Below, piece by piece: positions 39,445 through 48,025 of a stretch of DNA of 64,000 nt (positions within the stretch are counted from its first letter, which is position 1; every line of letters begins with the position of its first letter). The stretch comes from Brevundimonas mediterranea. Its GTDB lineage: Bacteria > Pseudomonadota > Alphaproteobacteria > Caulobacterales > Caulobacteraceae. The DNA lies in assembly GCF_014196125.1 (NCBI RefSeq), contig NZ_JACIDA010000002.1:496001-560000 (forward strand). The letters are read 5' to 3'. The notes beneath the pieces are model-generated. The model made no database searches. It was not told the origin of the DNA and saw only the letters and a program-made list of their open reading frames with translations. A program made the position numbers and the translations under genes.

Positions 39445-40014
39445 ATGGCGGTCGGCTCAGTCGTCCAGGGGCAGGCGCCCACGGTCTTCACCACATTGTT
39501 CGAGCCGCAGGTGCGGATGGCGATCTGGTCCAGACCCAGCCCCATGCCGCCCGACGCCCCGCCCCCGGCCGACTTCACCGCCGAATGCGACGGGCGCTGG
39601 ATCGCCCCATCGGGTCCGGCGCCCGAGTGGTTGCTGCAGGATATTCAGGGACTGGGGGAGATCGTGGCGGCGATCAGCGGATGCGAGACCTGGCGCGCGC
39701 GGTGCGAGACCTTGACCCGGCGCGCCTGCCCGCGGTTTCACCAGGACGCCGTTCCTGTGCGCCTGATCGTCGCCTACGAGGGGGCGGGGCCGGAATGGGC
39801 CTTCGCCGGCGAGATCGGCGAGGATCTGGACGGGCGCAACATCAGCACGCGCCGCCGGGTCCGCACCCTTCACCCCGGCGATGTCGCCGTCATGAAGGGC
39901 ACGGCGCCGGGGTGGGAAGCCTGGCCGGCGTTTCCGGAGGTTCTGCACCGCTCGCCGCCGGCCGGGCGACGAGCCCCCCGGCGTGTCCTGACGATCGACG
40001 CCGCGTCGGCGTGA
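39445..40014 (+). CDS. DUF1826 domain protein, probable zinc-response partner
   Basis: A 189-residue soluble protein. The block CPRFHQDAVPVRLIVAYEG (about residues 94-112) followed by GPEWAF is the DUF1826 signature. The C-terminal VLHRSPP fits the family. Genes of this family are often next to COG0523 metallochaperones and under Zur. Here the two are divergent across the palindrome. The biochemical role is unknown. AAGG lies before the ATG at 39445. The stop is 3 bases from the pgi stop on the other strand. Confidence 0.85.
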   Translation: MAVGSVVQGQAPTVFTTLFEPQVRMAIWSRPSPMPPDAPPPADFTAECDGRWIAPSGPAPEWLLQDIQGLGEIVAAISGCETWRARCETLTRRACPRFHQDAVPVRLIVAYEGAGPEWAFAGEIGEDLDGRNISTRRRVRTLHPGDVAVMKGTAPGWEAWPAFPEVLHRSPPAGRRAPRRVLTIDAASA

Positions 40015-40017
40015 ACC

Positions 40018-41625
40018 TCAGCCCATCAACCGCGTCATCAGGCCGGCGGTCGACGGATCCAGATCGGCGGACGGTCCGCCGGCGTGGACGTCCTTCAGGA
40101 CGGCCTTGGCCAGGACCTTGCCCAGTTCGACGCCCCATTGGTCGAAGCTGTTGATGTCCCAGATCACGCCCTCGACGAAGGTCTTGTGCTCATAGAGGGC
40201 CAAGAGGGCGCCCAGGGTCTCGGGCGTCAGACGGTCCATCAGGATGGCGGTCGAAGGGCGATTGCCGGTGAAGGTGCGGTGGGGGGCGAGACGGGCCGCC
40301 TCCTCTTCCGACAGGCCCTGGGCCAGGCCTTCCGTCTTGGCCGCCTCGGTGGTCTTGCCCAGCATCAGGGCCTGACCCTGGGCCAGGGCGTTGGACCAGA
40401 GCGGGGATTCCGGCGCGTCGCCATGGGTTTTGGCCACGATCACGAACTCGGCCGGGACGATCTGGGGTCCCTGGTGAATCTGCTGGAAGAAGGCGTGCTG
40501 GCCGTTGGTGCCGGGCTCGCCGAAGACGACGGGGCAGGTCTGGCGCGTCACCGGGGTTCCGTCGCGATGCACCCGCTTGCCGTTCGACTCCATCTCCAGC
40601 TGCTGCAGGAAGGACGGCAGGCGACGCAGGGCGTGGGCGTAGGGGGCGACGGTGCGGGCCGGTCGGTTCAAACCATCGACGTTGAACACCTGAGCCAGGG
40701 CCAGCAGGATCGGCGCGTTCTGCTCCAGCGGGGCCGAGACGAAATGGTCGTCCATGGCCGCGGCCCCGGCCAGCATGGCCTCGAACACGTCCCAGCCCAG
40801 GGCGATGCCGCACGACAGGCTGACGGCCGACCACAGCGAATAGCGGCCGCCGACCCAGTCGCGGAAGGCGAAGGTGCGGCCGCAGCCGAAGGCCGCCGCC
40901 TTGTCCGGCGCCGCCGTCACGCCGATGAAGTGTTTGGTCATCCCCTCGGCGGGCAGGGCCGCCGCCAGCCAGGCCTTGGCGGCCTCGGCGTTGGCCAGGG
41001 TTTCCTGGGTGGTGAAGGTCTTGGACACGACCACGACCAGGGTGGTTTCGGGATCCAGGCCGGTCAGGGCCTCGGCCATGTCGCGCGGATCGATATTGGC
41101 GACGAAGCGAAGATCAATGGCGGGATCCAGCGGGCGCAGGGCGTCCCAGACCACGCGCGGTCCCAGGTCCGAACCGCCGATGCCGACGTGGACGATGGCC
41201 TCGAACCGCTTGCCCGTGGCCCCCGCCTCGGCGCCCGAGCGCACGGCGTCGGCATAGGTCTTCATGTCCGCCCGCACGGCGTCCACCTCGGCCGAGACCG
41301 GTTCGCCCAGAGCCTTGAAGTCAGCGCCGGCGGGGGCGCGCAGGGCGGGGTGCAGCACGGCCCGGCCCTCGGTCAGATTGACGGCCTCGCCCGCGAACAG
41401 GGCCGCGCGGCGCCCCTCGACGTCGCAGGCGCGGGCCAGATCCAGGCAGGCTTCGAAGCCAGCCTTGGTCCAGCTCTGTTTCGACAGGTCCAGATAAAGC
41501 CCCGCAGCCTCGACCGACATCCGAGCCAGCCGGTCGGGATCGGCGGCGAACTGCTGGTCGATACGGGTCGCGCCGGCCTCGGCGGCGGTGCGGTCGAAGG
41601 TCGTCCAGGCGTCGTCACGGGTCAT
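40018..41625 (-). CDS. pgi: Glucose-6-phosphate isomerase
   Basis: A 535-residue isomerase of upper glycolysis and gluconeogenesis. The catalytic Glu loop is FGEPGTNGQHAFFQ (about residues 350-363). The C-terminal signature NSFDQWGVELGKVLAK holds the catalytic Lys. The SIS-domain phosphate site GIGGSDLGPRVV is near residue 150. I chose the ATG at 41625, with AGAGGA upstream. A longer frame to 41661 adds 12 residues without support. A GTAAAC/GTTTAC palindrome lies about 30-45 bases upstream. Confidence 0.97.
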   Translation of the reverse strand: MTRDDAWTTFDRTAAEAGATRIDQQFAADPDRLARMSVEAAGLYLDLSKQSWTKAGFEACLDLARACDVEGRRAALFAGEAVNLTEGRAVLHPALRAPAGADFKALGEPVSAEVDAVRADMKTYADAVRSGAEAGATGKRFEAIVHVGIGGSDLGPRVVWDALRPLDPAIDLRFVANIDPRDMAEALTGLDPETTLVVVVSKTFTTQETLANAEAAKAWLAAALPAEGMTKHFIGVTAAPDKAAAFGCGRTFAFRDWVGGRYSLWSAVSLSCGIALGWDVFEAMLAGAAAMDDHFVSAPLEQNAPILLALAQVFNVDGLNRPARTVAPYAHALRRLPSFLQQLEMESNGKRVHRDGTPVTRQTCPVVFGEPGTNGQHAFFQQIHQGPQIVPAEFVIVAKTHGDAPESPLWSNALAQGQALMLGKTTEAAKTEGLAQGLSEEEAARLAPHRTFTGNRPSTAILMDRLTPETLGALLALYEHKTFVEGVIWDINSFDQWGVELGKVLAKAVLKDVHAGGPSADLDPSTAGLMTRLMG

Positions 41626-41653
41626 CGGTCGTCCTCTGGGGGGAGAGAAGAAG

Positions 41654-41669
41654 GTAAACACTCGTTTAC
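41654..41669. promoter_or_regulatory. GTAAAC-N4-GTTTAC palindrome between pgi and the secreted protein gene
   Basis: A perfect 6-base inverted repeat with a 4-base spacer (GTAAACACTCGTTTAC), in the 102-base gap between divergent genes. It has the form of operators bound by TetR-family repressors. No such repressor is in the window. Confidence 0.45.
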
Positions 41670-41727
41670 GGGTCGGGCGTATGTCGGTTCAACGTCCTAG
41701 CCGACGCTGAAACAGGAAGTCACCCTC

Positions 41728-42204
41728 ATGTCCTGCGGCCTTGCTCTCACGATCGCCCTGGCTCTGTCCAATCCCGCCGTGGCCGTGGCGGCCGAACAGC
41801 CCCCTGCGGCGGTCGGGGCGCCGGTGTCGGTGGCGACCGAGCCCCTGTTCGCCGACATCGTCGCCCGGTCCGGCGCGCTGAAGGCTATGGTCGACGGCTG
41901 GGCGGCGGCCAAGGCGGCTGACCAGGCGGACTTCTTCACCAGCCAGGCCTTCACCGGCTTCAAGGCCCAGGCCGAACAGCTGGCGGCGCTCGACATGCAG
42001 GGCCACCTGATCCTGAAGGAACGCGGCACGGACGGCGATCTGAAATGCATCCTGCGCGGCATTTCCGAGGACATGCCGAAAAAGGTCCAGGCGGTTCAGG
42101 CGGCGGCCACGCCCGCCGACCGCGCCGTCGCCCTGTCGGAACTGTCCTATCTGCTGAACGACAATGTCGAGGTCATCACCGCCCCGCCGCAGCCGGAAGT
42201 CTAG
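41728..42204 (+). CDS. Exported hypothetical protein
   Basis: A 158-residue protein with a signal peptide (about residues 1-22, ending AVAA). The mature part is helical, with an Ala/Lys/Asp-rich segment and one cysteine in LKCILRGISEDM. It resembles small periplasmic helical proteins, but I do not recognise a family. AGGAAG precedes the ATG. It faces pgi across the 41654 palindrome and converges with the DsbD-like gene. Confidence 0.75.
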   Translation: MSCGLALTIALALSNPAVAVAAEQPPAAVGAPVSVATEPLFADIVARSGALKAMVDGWAAAKAADQADFFTSQAFTGFKAQAEQLAALDMQGHLILKERGTDGDLKCILRGISEDMPKKVQAVQAAATPADRAVALSELSYLLNDNVEVITAPPQPEV

Positions 42205-42230
42205 GCTTCTTCGTCACCCGGCGGAGGCCG

Positions 42231-44423
42231 TCACGCCCCCTTCAGAGCCTCGATGACCACGCCTTCGGTCAATAGTTGCGGCAGGATGCGGGGCTCGCCG
42301 CCGTTCGCCGGATAGAGCAGATACAGGGGCACGCCCGAACGGCCGTGACGCTCCAGTTCGCGGGTGATGGCGTCGTCACGGCGGGTCCAGTCGCCGACCA
42401 AATAGACGGCGTTCGTCGCCTTCAGGGCCGCGGCGACGCGGGGCGAGGACAGGGCGGCGCGCTCGTTGATCTTGCAGGTCACGCACCAGTCAGCCGTGAA
42501 ATTGACCAGGACCGGACGGCCTTCGGCCTGGGCGGCGCGGACGGAGTCGGCCGACCAGGGCGCGGAGGCCAGGGGACCGGACTCGGCGACCGAGGCCGCC
42601 CCCAGAACCGGCGCGCGACCGGCGATCACGGCCAGGACCAAAGCGGCCCCGAGCGCGATCAGGCTGAATCCGCCGGACAGGCGGGCGGATCGACCCAGGG
42701 CGCGCTGGGCCTGGGTCAGGCCGAACAGCCACAGGGCGAAGGCGGTGGTCAGGGCGGCCGCCATCAGCAGGGCCAGTCCCTCCGCGCCGGTCTGGCGTGA
42801 AAAGACCCAGACCAGCCACAGGGCCGCACCGTACATGGGGAAGGCCAGCAGGCCCTTCAGCCGATCCATCCATGGGCCGGGCCGGGGCAGGCGCCGCAAC
42901 AGGCCGGGCGACAGGCTGACGGCCAGATAGGGCAGGCCAAGGCCGAGGCCCAGCATCAGGAAGATCAGCAACGCCGCCGGCCAGGGCATGAGAAGGGCCG
43001 CGCCCAAGGCCGCCGCCATGAAGGGGGCGGTGCAGGGGGCGGCGACGACCACGGCCAGAACCCCGGTGAAGAAGGCGCCCGCGCCGCCCGGCAGGCGCGA
43101 CAGGGGACCGGCCCCGGCGCCCTGGAGCCCGGCGCCGACATGGAAGACGCCCGACAGGTTCAGCCCCACCGCCAGCATCAGCAGGGCGAGACCCGCGATC
43201 ACCGCCGGCGACTGAAGCTGGAAGCCCCAGCCGACGGCCTCGCCCCCGGCGCGCAGGGCCAGCAGGACGACGGCCAGGACCAGGAAGGTCGCCAGAACTC
43301 CGGCGAGGAACAACAGGCCGTCGCGCCGCGCCTCGCGCGGCTGATGGGCCGAGGCGGCCAGGGCGGCGGCCTTCATGGCCAGAATGGGAAAGACGCACGG
43401 CATCAGGTTCAGGATCAGGCCGCCGACCAGGGCGAACAGGGCCGATTGCAGGATCAGGCCCAGGTTGAGCCGGGTTCCGGCGCTTGGGGCCTCGACCTCG
43501 CCGGACAGGGCCTTGCCGCCGGTGGTTCCGGCCAGGACCGCGCCGGGCTGGGCCGTGATCTCCCAGGCGCCGGCGTCGGTGGCCAGAACCCCCGAGATCG
43601 GACCGTTCAGACCCTTGGCCGTCAGGTCGCCGCCGGGGGTCAGGGTCAGGCTCAGCCCGTTCCGGCCGCTGTGGCCCGACTGGGCGGCGGCGTGGTCGAT
43701 GATCCCGCCCTCGAACGGATAGAAATAGGCCTGGCTCAGGTCCGCCAGGGAGCCGCCCGTCGCCGACAGGGTCAGGACGCCGTTCTGCAGGGTGGCGCGG
43801 GCGTCCAGACCCGCCGGTCGCGGCGCGGCCTCCAGCACGGCCTGGATGGCGGCGCCATGGTCGGGATCCAGCGGCGGGGCGCCCTCGCGGATCGGCAGGT
43901 CCAGACGCAGGCTCATCTGCACCGGCACGCACATCTGGTCGCTGCACACCAGGAACAGGGCGTCGACGGTCAGGGGCAGGGTGGTTCCCGGCCGGGCCGA
44001 GGCCGGAACCTCGATCGGGACGGGCAGATAGACCTCGCCGGAATAGCCGTAGTTGACCAGGCTCATCAGCCGCTGGCGCGTGGGCAGGGGCCAGACGATC
44101 TCGCCGGCCTTGACCCCGGCCGGCAGACGCCAGTCCAGGGTGGTCGGCCCTCCGGAATCGCCGGGATTGCGCCAATAGGTGTGCCAGCCGGGCGCGATGG
44201 TCTGATGCACCGCCACCACGACGGTCGACCCCGGCGCGGCCCAGCGCGACAGGGGAACCAGTTCCGCCTCGATATTGTCGGCCCGTCGCGGACCGGGCGG
44301 CACGACCGCCGTCGCCTCGGCCGGACGGCTGACCGGCTGGGCTTCGGCGACGGACGGAACGCCCGGCAGCACGGACAGGCCGAGGCAAAACAGCAGGGCG
44401 TACAGGAAGGCGGTCGGGCGCAT
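42231..44423 (-). CDS. DsbD/ScsB-like thiol:disulfide interchange protein
   Basis: A 730-residue inner-membrane electron carrier. A signal peptide (about residues 1-28) leads to an N-terminal periplasmic DsbC-like domain with the disulfide pair in VCSDQMCVPVQ (about 154-164). Eight or so membrane helices follow (about residues 325-590), with cysteines in NLMPCVFPI and APCTAPFM that relay electrons. The C-terminal thioredoxin domain has WCVTCKINE (CxxC). It moves electrons from cytoplasmic thioredoxin to periplasmic partners, possibly for cytochrome c maturation. Confidence 0.9.
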   Translation of the reverse strand: MRPTAFLYALLFCLGLSVLPGVPSVAEAQPVSRPAEATAVVPPGPRRADNIEAELVPLSRWAAPGSTVVVAVHQTIAPGWHTYWRNPGDSGGPTTLDWRLPAGVKAGEIVWPLPTRQRLMSLVNYGYSGEVYLPVPIEVPASARPGTTLPLTVDALFLVCSDQMCVPVQMSLRLDLPIREGAPPLDPDHGAAIQAVLEAAPRPAGLDARATLQNGVLTLSATGGSLADLSQAYFYPFEGGIIDHAAAQSGHSGRNGLSLTLTPGGDLTAKGLNGPISGVLATDAGAWEITAQPGAVLAGTTGGKALSGEVEAPSAGTRLNLGLILQSALFALVGGLILNLMPCVFPILAMKAAALAASAHQPREARRDGLLFLAGVLATFLVLAVVLLALRAGGEAVGWGFQLQSPAVIAGLALLMLAVGLNLSGVFHVGAGLQGAGAGPLSRLPGGAGAFFTGVLAVVVAAPCTAPFMAAALGAALLMPWPAALLIFLMLGLGLGLPYLAVSLSPGLLRRLPRPGPWMDRLKGLLAFPMYGAALWLVWVFSRQTGAEGLALLMAAALTTAFALWLFGLTQAQRALGRSARLSGGFSLIALGAALVLAVIAGRAPVLGAASVAESGPLASAPWSADSVRAAQAEGRPVLVNFTADWCVTCKINERAALSSPRVAAALKATNAVYLVGDWTRRDDAITRELERHGRSGVPLYLLYPANGGEPRILPQLLTEGVVIEALKGA

Positions 44424-44478
44424 GACCTGCTTCTAGGCCCTGCGAACCGCTCTGTCAGCGTGTCCGATCAGCCGAGTT

Positions 44479-44925
44479 TCAGCGGCGCGGGTGGGCGTCC
44501 ACGACGACTTCGGTGCGGCGACGCAGGGGCTCGGCCGTACCGCCCGCCGTGGTCGCGCCCGCATCGCCTGCGGCGCCCACGTCGAAGGCCGGCGAGGGCA
44601 GGCCCGCCGCGTTCAGGGCCTGGGCCACGGTCCGCGCGCGGCGCTGCGACAGGCTCAGATTGGCCTCGCTCGCTCCGGTCGCGTCCGCCAGACCCACCAC
44701 CTGGATGCTGCGCACGTCGCAGGTCCGCAGCACGCCCGCCGCCGCATCGATGGCCTGGTCGGCCGCATCGGTCAGACGCGCCTCGCCCTCGCGGAAATAG
44801 ATGTCGAACCGCACCGGCATGCACAGGGAGCCGCTGGTCACGATCTGATCCCGCCGCATCGGCGTCGCACAGGCTCCCAAGGCCATCATCCCACCGGCCA
44901 AGGCCAGAATTGTTATAGTTTTCAT
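44479..44925 (-). CDS. OmpA-domain lipoprotein
   Basis: A 148-residue lipoprotein. The lipobox MALGAC puts the lipidated Cys at about residue 20. The OmpA-type peptidoglycan-binding domain covers the rest, with VVGLADATGASEANLSLSQRRA containing the usual Asp and Arg contacts. The C-terminus RRRTEVVVDAH completes it. Probably anchored in the outer membrane. AGGGGATA precedes the ATG at 44925. The longer frame to 45006 crosses the terminator of the next gene. No EcfG promoter precedes it, unlike its upstream neighbour. Confidence 0.9.
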   Translation of the reverse strand: MKTITILALAGGMMALGACATPMRRDQIVTSGSLCMPVRFDIYFREGEARLTDAADQAIDAAAGVLRTCDVRSIQVVGLADATGASEANLSLSQRRARTVAQALNAAGLPSPAFDVGAAGDAGATTAGGTAEPLRRRTEVVVDAHPRR

Positions 44926-44961
44926 GACTATCCCCTGTGTCCCACCATCATCCTGCACACG

Positions 44962-44991
44962 AAAAAGGCGGCCCGTCCACGACGAACCGCC
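44962..44991 (-). terminator. Rho-independent terminator of the glycine-zipper lipoprotein gene
   Basis: On the minus strand GGCGGTTCGTC pairs with GACGGGCCGCC (two G-T pairs) around GTG, followed by TTTTTCGTG. It lies 59 bases past the stop of the gene at 45050 and insulates the OmpA-type lipoprotein gene. Confidence 0.85.
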
Positions 44992-45049
44992 CTTCCCGAA
45001 ACTCAAACCGGTCTCGAACCAGACTTGGGTCCGGTTCGAAGGTCACGGC

Positions 45050-45391
45050 TCAATAACGGCGTTGGCCGTTGTCCCAGTAGCACTCGTCCTGGCGGTTATC
45101 GTAGCAGTAGTAGGTGCGGCCTTGGCTGTCGCGGTAGCGCTGCTGGTTGTTGCGGTCCTGGTTCGAACCGCGGATCGCGCCCGCTGCGCCGCCCAGGGCG
45201 CCGCCGATCAGGGCGCCGGTGGCTGCGTTGCCGCCGCCGACATTGTTACCGATGACGGCGCCGGCGACAGCGCCGAGGCCGGCGCCGATGGCGCCCTGGC
45301 GCACGGTCTGGTTCGAGTTGCCGTAAGGGTCGCTCGCGCAGGCCGAAGCCAAAAGACCGGCGCCGGCGATCGCGATGATGGCCTTGTTCAT
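45050..45391 (-). CDS. Glycine-zipper lipoprotein under a general-stress promoter
   Basis: A 113-residue lipoprotein, with the lipobox LLASAC (Cys at about residue 18). A glycine-zipper hairpin spans AIGAGLGAVAGAVIGNNVGG (about residues 34-53) and ALIGGALGGAAGAIRG (about 59-74). The C-terminus is Asn/Gln/Arg/Tyr-rich with two Cys in YYCYDNRQDECYW. AGAGGA precedes the ATG. A perfect GGAAC-N16-CGTT element sits 39 bases upstream of the start, so the general stress response should induce it. A terminator follows. Confidence 0.88.
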   Translation of the reverse strand: MNKAIIAIAGAGLLASACASDPYGNSNQTVRQGAIGAGLGAVAGAVIGNNVGGGNAATGALIGGALGGAAGAIRGSNQDRNNQQRYRDSQGRTYYCYDNRQDECYWDNGQRRY

Positions 45392-45429
45392 GGTGAAATC
45401 CTCTATCCTGGGTTCGCCCCGAAGGCGAT

Positions 45430-45454
45430 AACGCTGGAGTACGGCTCCGGTTCC
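45430..45454 (-). promoter_or_regulatory. EcfG-type promoter of the glycine-zipper lipoprotein gene
   Basis: On the minus strand GGAAC (45454-45450), 16 bases, then CGTT (45433-45430). This is the exact consensus of the EcfG/SigT general stress sigma factor. The predicted leader is about 30 bases and contains the ribosome binding site. Confidence 0.8.
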
Positions 45455-45531
45455 CCTGTCTATCGTCGTTCTGCCGAAACGACTATGCTTAACCGGCGTG
45501 GGTCAGCCTGCGCAGTCCTTGGGGGGAAATG

Positions 45532-45882
45532 ATGCGGTTTTCTGATGTGACGCGCGCCGCGACCGGCGCTGAAGGCCCGATCTGGGCGCGCAGCAAGAAG
45601 CGCAAGGCCTCGGCCGCGCCGCTGGTCAATGTGCTGGTGACCCTGCTGGCCCTGATCGGCGCCCTGACCCTGGTCTTGTCGATCAAGGAAAGATCCGTCC
45701 AGGCGGCGGGCCGGATGATGGACGGCTGGATCATGACCGGCTGGACCGAGGCGCAGAGACTGGCGGGACGCGCCCCCGAAGCCGCAGACGTCGCAGCCGA
45801 CAAGGCGGGTCAGGCGACCGAAAGGACCGGCGACGCTCTGAAGGCCGGCGCCTCGACCGCCCGCGACGAACTGAAGCAATAG
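45532..45882 (+). CDS. Small single-helix membrane protein with Ala-rich tail
   Basis: A 116-residue protein. A basic N-terminal part leads to one membrane helix VNVLVTLLALIGALTLVLSI at about residues 32-51. The C-terminal part is amphipathic, with repeated Ala/Asp/Lys (AADVAADKAGQATERTGDAL), like apolipoprotein or YqjD-like helices. GGGGGG lies just upstream. An ATG at 45529 would add one Met. It is divergent from the glycine-zipper lipoprotein and lies 45 bases upstream of the kinase gene. I see no EcfG promoter in front of it. Confidence 0.75.
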   Translation: MRFSDVTRAATGAEGPIWARSKKRKASAAPLVNVLVTLLALIGALTLVLSIKERSVQAAGRMMDGWIMTGWTEAQRLAGRAPEAADVAADKAGQATERTGDALKAGASTARDELKQ

Positions 45883-45894
45883 TCACGCTTGTCG

Positions 45895-45919
45895 GGAACA
45901 GGCGGGCCGTCTGGACGTT
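45895..45919 (+). promoter_or_regulatory. EcfG-type promoter of the lipid kinase operon
   Basis: GGAAC (45895-45899), 16 bases, CGTT (45916-45919). The ATG follows 8 bases after the CGTT, so transcription should begin at or very near the start codon and give a leaderless message. Confidence 0.75.
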
Positions 45920-45927
45920 CGGCGGCC

Positions 45928-46884
45928 ATGACCGACACCCTGAGTTCAGAACCCGACGCCGGCGCAGGCGAGTCGCGCGACGAGGCGGCGCGTGTTCTCA
46001 CGCCCCATGCGCCGCTGGCCCGGGCGGTGATGCTGGTCAATCCCTTGTCCGGCAGCGTCGGCCCGCGCGCCGCTGCGGAGGCCGAGGCGATCCTGGCCGA
46101 CTATGATCTGGAAACCCAGGTCGTGGTCCTGGAAGCCGGCAATTTCGACCAGGCCATCGCCGAGGCCTTCGCCGCCGCGCCCGACGTGATCTTCGTCCTG
46201 GCCGGCGACGGCACGGCGCGGTCGGTGGCGGCGAAGGCCAGGCCCGAGGGTCCGATGATCGCCCCCCTGCCGGGCGGCACGATGAACATGCTGCCCAAGG
46301 CCCTGTACGGCACGGCCGACTGGAAGCTGGCCCTGCGCCGCGCCCTGGAGGAGGGCGAGCCCCAATCGGTGTCCGGCGGCGAGGTGTCGGGGGAATACTT
46401 CTACTGCGCCGCCATCCTGGGCTCGCCGGCCCTGTGGGCGCCGGCGCGCGAGGCGATGCGGACCGGCAAGGTGAAACTGGCCTGGGCCTATGCGCGGCGG
46501 GCGTTGAAGCGGGCCTTCACCGGTCGGTTGAGGTTCAGTCTGGACGGCGGTCCCCGGCGCCGGGCCGAGGCCCTGGTGCTGATCAGCCCGATGATCTCCA
46601 AGGCCATGGAGGAGCCGAACGGGCTGGAAGCGGCGGCGATGGATCCGTCCGACGCCAGCCAGGCCTTCCGCCTGGCCGCCAACGCCCTGTTCAGCGACTG
46701 GCGCCATGATCCCGCCGTCTCGACCCGCCCGGCCAAGCGGATCGACGTCCGGGCCCGCTCCAAGATTCCGGCCGTGATAGACGGTGAACCTGTTCTGCTG
46801 AAATCCGAGGCGACCGTGCGATTCATTCCCAAGGCGTTCCGCGCCCTTGCGCCCCGGCCCCCCGCGGCCGAGGACAGTCTCTGA
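45928..46884 (+). CDS. Diacylglycerol kinase family lipid kinase
   Basis: A 318-residue cytoplasmic kinase of the DAGK catalytic family (YegS/DgkB type). The nucleotide and catalytic motifs are LAGDGTARSVA (about residues 91-101) and PLPGGTMNMLP (about 112-122). It likely phosphorylates diacylglycerol, a ceramide or another membrane lipid. I chose the ATG at 45928 because the EcfG promoter ends 8 bases before it and no ribosome binding site is present. The stop overlaps the next gene by one base (TGATG), so the two are coupled. Confidence 0.88.
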   Translation: MTDTLSSEPDAGAGESRDEAARVLTPHAPLARAVMLVNPLSGSVGPRAAAEAEAILADYDLETQVVVLEAGNFDQAIAEAFAAAPDVIFVLAGDGTARSVAAKARPEGPMIAPLPGGTMNMLPKALYGTADWKLALRRALEEGEPQSVSGGEVSGEYFYCAAILGSPALWAPAREAMRTGKVKLAWAYARRALKRAFTGRLRFSLDGGPRRRAEALVLISPMISKAMEEPNGLEAAAMDPSDASQAFRLAANALFSDWRHDPAVSTRPAKRIDVRARSKIPAVIDGEPVLLKSEATVRFIPKAFRALAPRPPAAEDSL

Positions 46885-47735
46885 TGGGGCGGGTTCTCCA
46901 GTTTTCGGACGTACATTTCGGATGCGAGCACAAGGGAGCGGTGGCGGCGGCGCTGGAGTACGCCCACGCCACGCCCAATGATCTGGTTCTCATCACCGGC
47001 GACATCACCCAGAAGGGCTATCCGGTCGAGTTCCGGGCGGCGGGCGAATGGATGCGGGCCATGCCGGAGCCGCGCTTCGTCATTGTCGGCAACCACGACG
47101 TCCCCTACTGGAGCCCGGTCGCCCGCCTGTTCCATCCGTGGCGCGCCTTCGAGACGGCGACGGGCTTTCCTGCTCACGACGGTCAGTTCTGCAACGACAC
47201 GGTGATGGTGCGCGGCGTCGTCACCGCGCGCGGCTGGCAGGCGCGGCCCAACTGGTCGAAGGGGGTCATCGATCTGGACCAGACCCGACGGGCGGCTGAG
47301 GCCCTGCGTCAGGCGCCGATCGGGGCGCTGCGGATACTGGCCTGCCACCATCCGTTGATTGAGATGATCGGCACCCCGATGACCGGCGACGTCAAGCGCG
47401 GCGACGAGGCGGCCCTGATCTTCGCCGAGGCGGGGGTGGATCTGATCATGACGGGCCATGTCCATGTGCCCTTCGCCCTGCCCATCGATCTGGCGGACCG
47501 CTGCTCCTACGCCGTCGGCTGCGGAACCCTGTCGCACCGCGAACGGGGTTCGCCGCCGGGCTTCAACCAGGTGGACTGGGACGCCAGGACCATCACGGTC
47601 ACGGCCCTGGCCTGGGACGGGCGGGACTACAGCCCGCATCAGGTCTGGCGGCTGCCGCGTCGTCAGGACACCCGCAAGGCCGCGACCGCGCCCAGCCCGA
47701 ACAGGCCGGGCGAACTGGAGAAGGCGGCGGTCTGA
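46884..47735 (+). CDS. Metallophosphoesterase
   Basis: A 283-residue calcineurin-like phosphoesterase. The metal-ligand blocks are SDVHFG (N-terminal), LITGDITQ, VGNHDVPYW, ACHHP and MTGHVHVP, all intact. It is soluble. The substrate is unknown, but coupling to the lipid kinase suggests a lipid phosphate or nucleotide lipid. A clean intrinsic terminator follows 40 bases downstream. Confidence 0.9.
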   Translation: MGRVLQFSDVHFGCEHKGAVAAALEYAHATPNDLVLITGDITQKGYPVEFRAAGEWMRAMPEPRFVIVGNHDVPYWSPVARLFHPWRAFETATGFPAHDGQFCNDTVMVRGVVTARGWQARPNWSKGVIDLDQTRRAAEALRQAPIGALRILACHHPLIEMIGTPMTGDVKRGDEAALIFAEAGVDLIMTGHVHVPFALPIDLADRCSYAVGCGTLSHRERGSPPGFNQVDWDARTITVTALAWDGRDYSPHQVWRLPRRQDTRKAATAPSPNRPGELEKAAV

Positions 47736-47776
47736 GCCGTCTCGTCTCCCTTCGTGAGAGGCGCCGCCAATAGAGA

Positions 47777-47804
47777 AAGGGCCGGAACTTGCGTTCCGGC
47801 CCTT
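47777..47804. terminator. Rho-independent terminator between converging genes
   Basis: A perfect 12-bp stem (AAGGGCCGGAAC at 47777-47788, GTTCCGGCCCTT at 47793-47804) with a TTGC loop, followed by CTGCATTTTG on the plus strand. On the minus strand TTTCTCTATT follows, so it may serve the DUF1328 gene as well. Its loop and 3' flank match the groESL terminator. Confidence 0.88.
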
Positions 47805-47829
47805 CTGCATTTTGTCGGTTCTGCGGGCC

Positions 47830-48009
47830 CTATAGTCGGGGGGCGCCGCGTCCGCGGAGTCCGCCGGCCACGAGGGCGATGACGAACAGGATGATGGCGA
47901 TCACGGCGATGAATTTGGCGATCTCGAACGAAAAGTTCGCGATGCCCCCGAAGCCGAGGACGGCTGCGATCAAGGCCACGACCAGGAAGATAATTGCCCA
48001 GCGAATCAT
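47830..48009 (-). CDS. DUF1328 small membrane protein (YtjA type)
   Basis: A 59-residue protein with two membrane helices (about residues 3-21 and 30-48) and an Arg-rich tail. Family start MIRWAIIFLVVALIAAV and the loop FGGIANFSFEIAKF are typical. AGGAGAG precedes the ATG at 48009. A longer frame to 48078 would read through the leader hairpin. A perfect EcfG promoter lies upstream (48077-48101), and the leader is predicted to begin with a stable hairpin. Confidence 0.9.
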   Translation of the reverse strand: MIRWAIIFLVVALIAAVLGFGGIANFSFEIAKFIAVIAIILFVIALVAGGLRGRGAPRL

Positions 48010-48025
48010 GGGTTTAGCTCTCCTG

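Noticed and set aside
45020..45045. GGTTCGAA-like stretch resembling a tRNA T-arm
   Set aside because: No cloverleaf can be drawn around it. No D-arm or acceptor stem is present on either strand.
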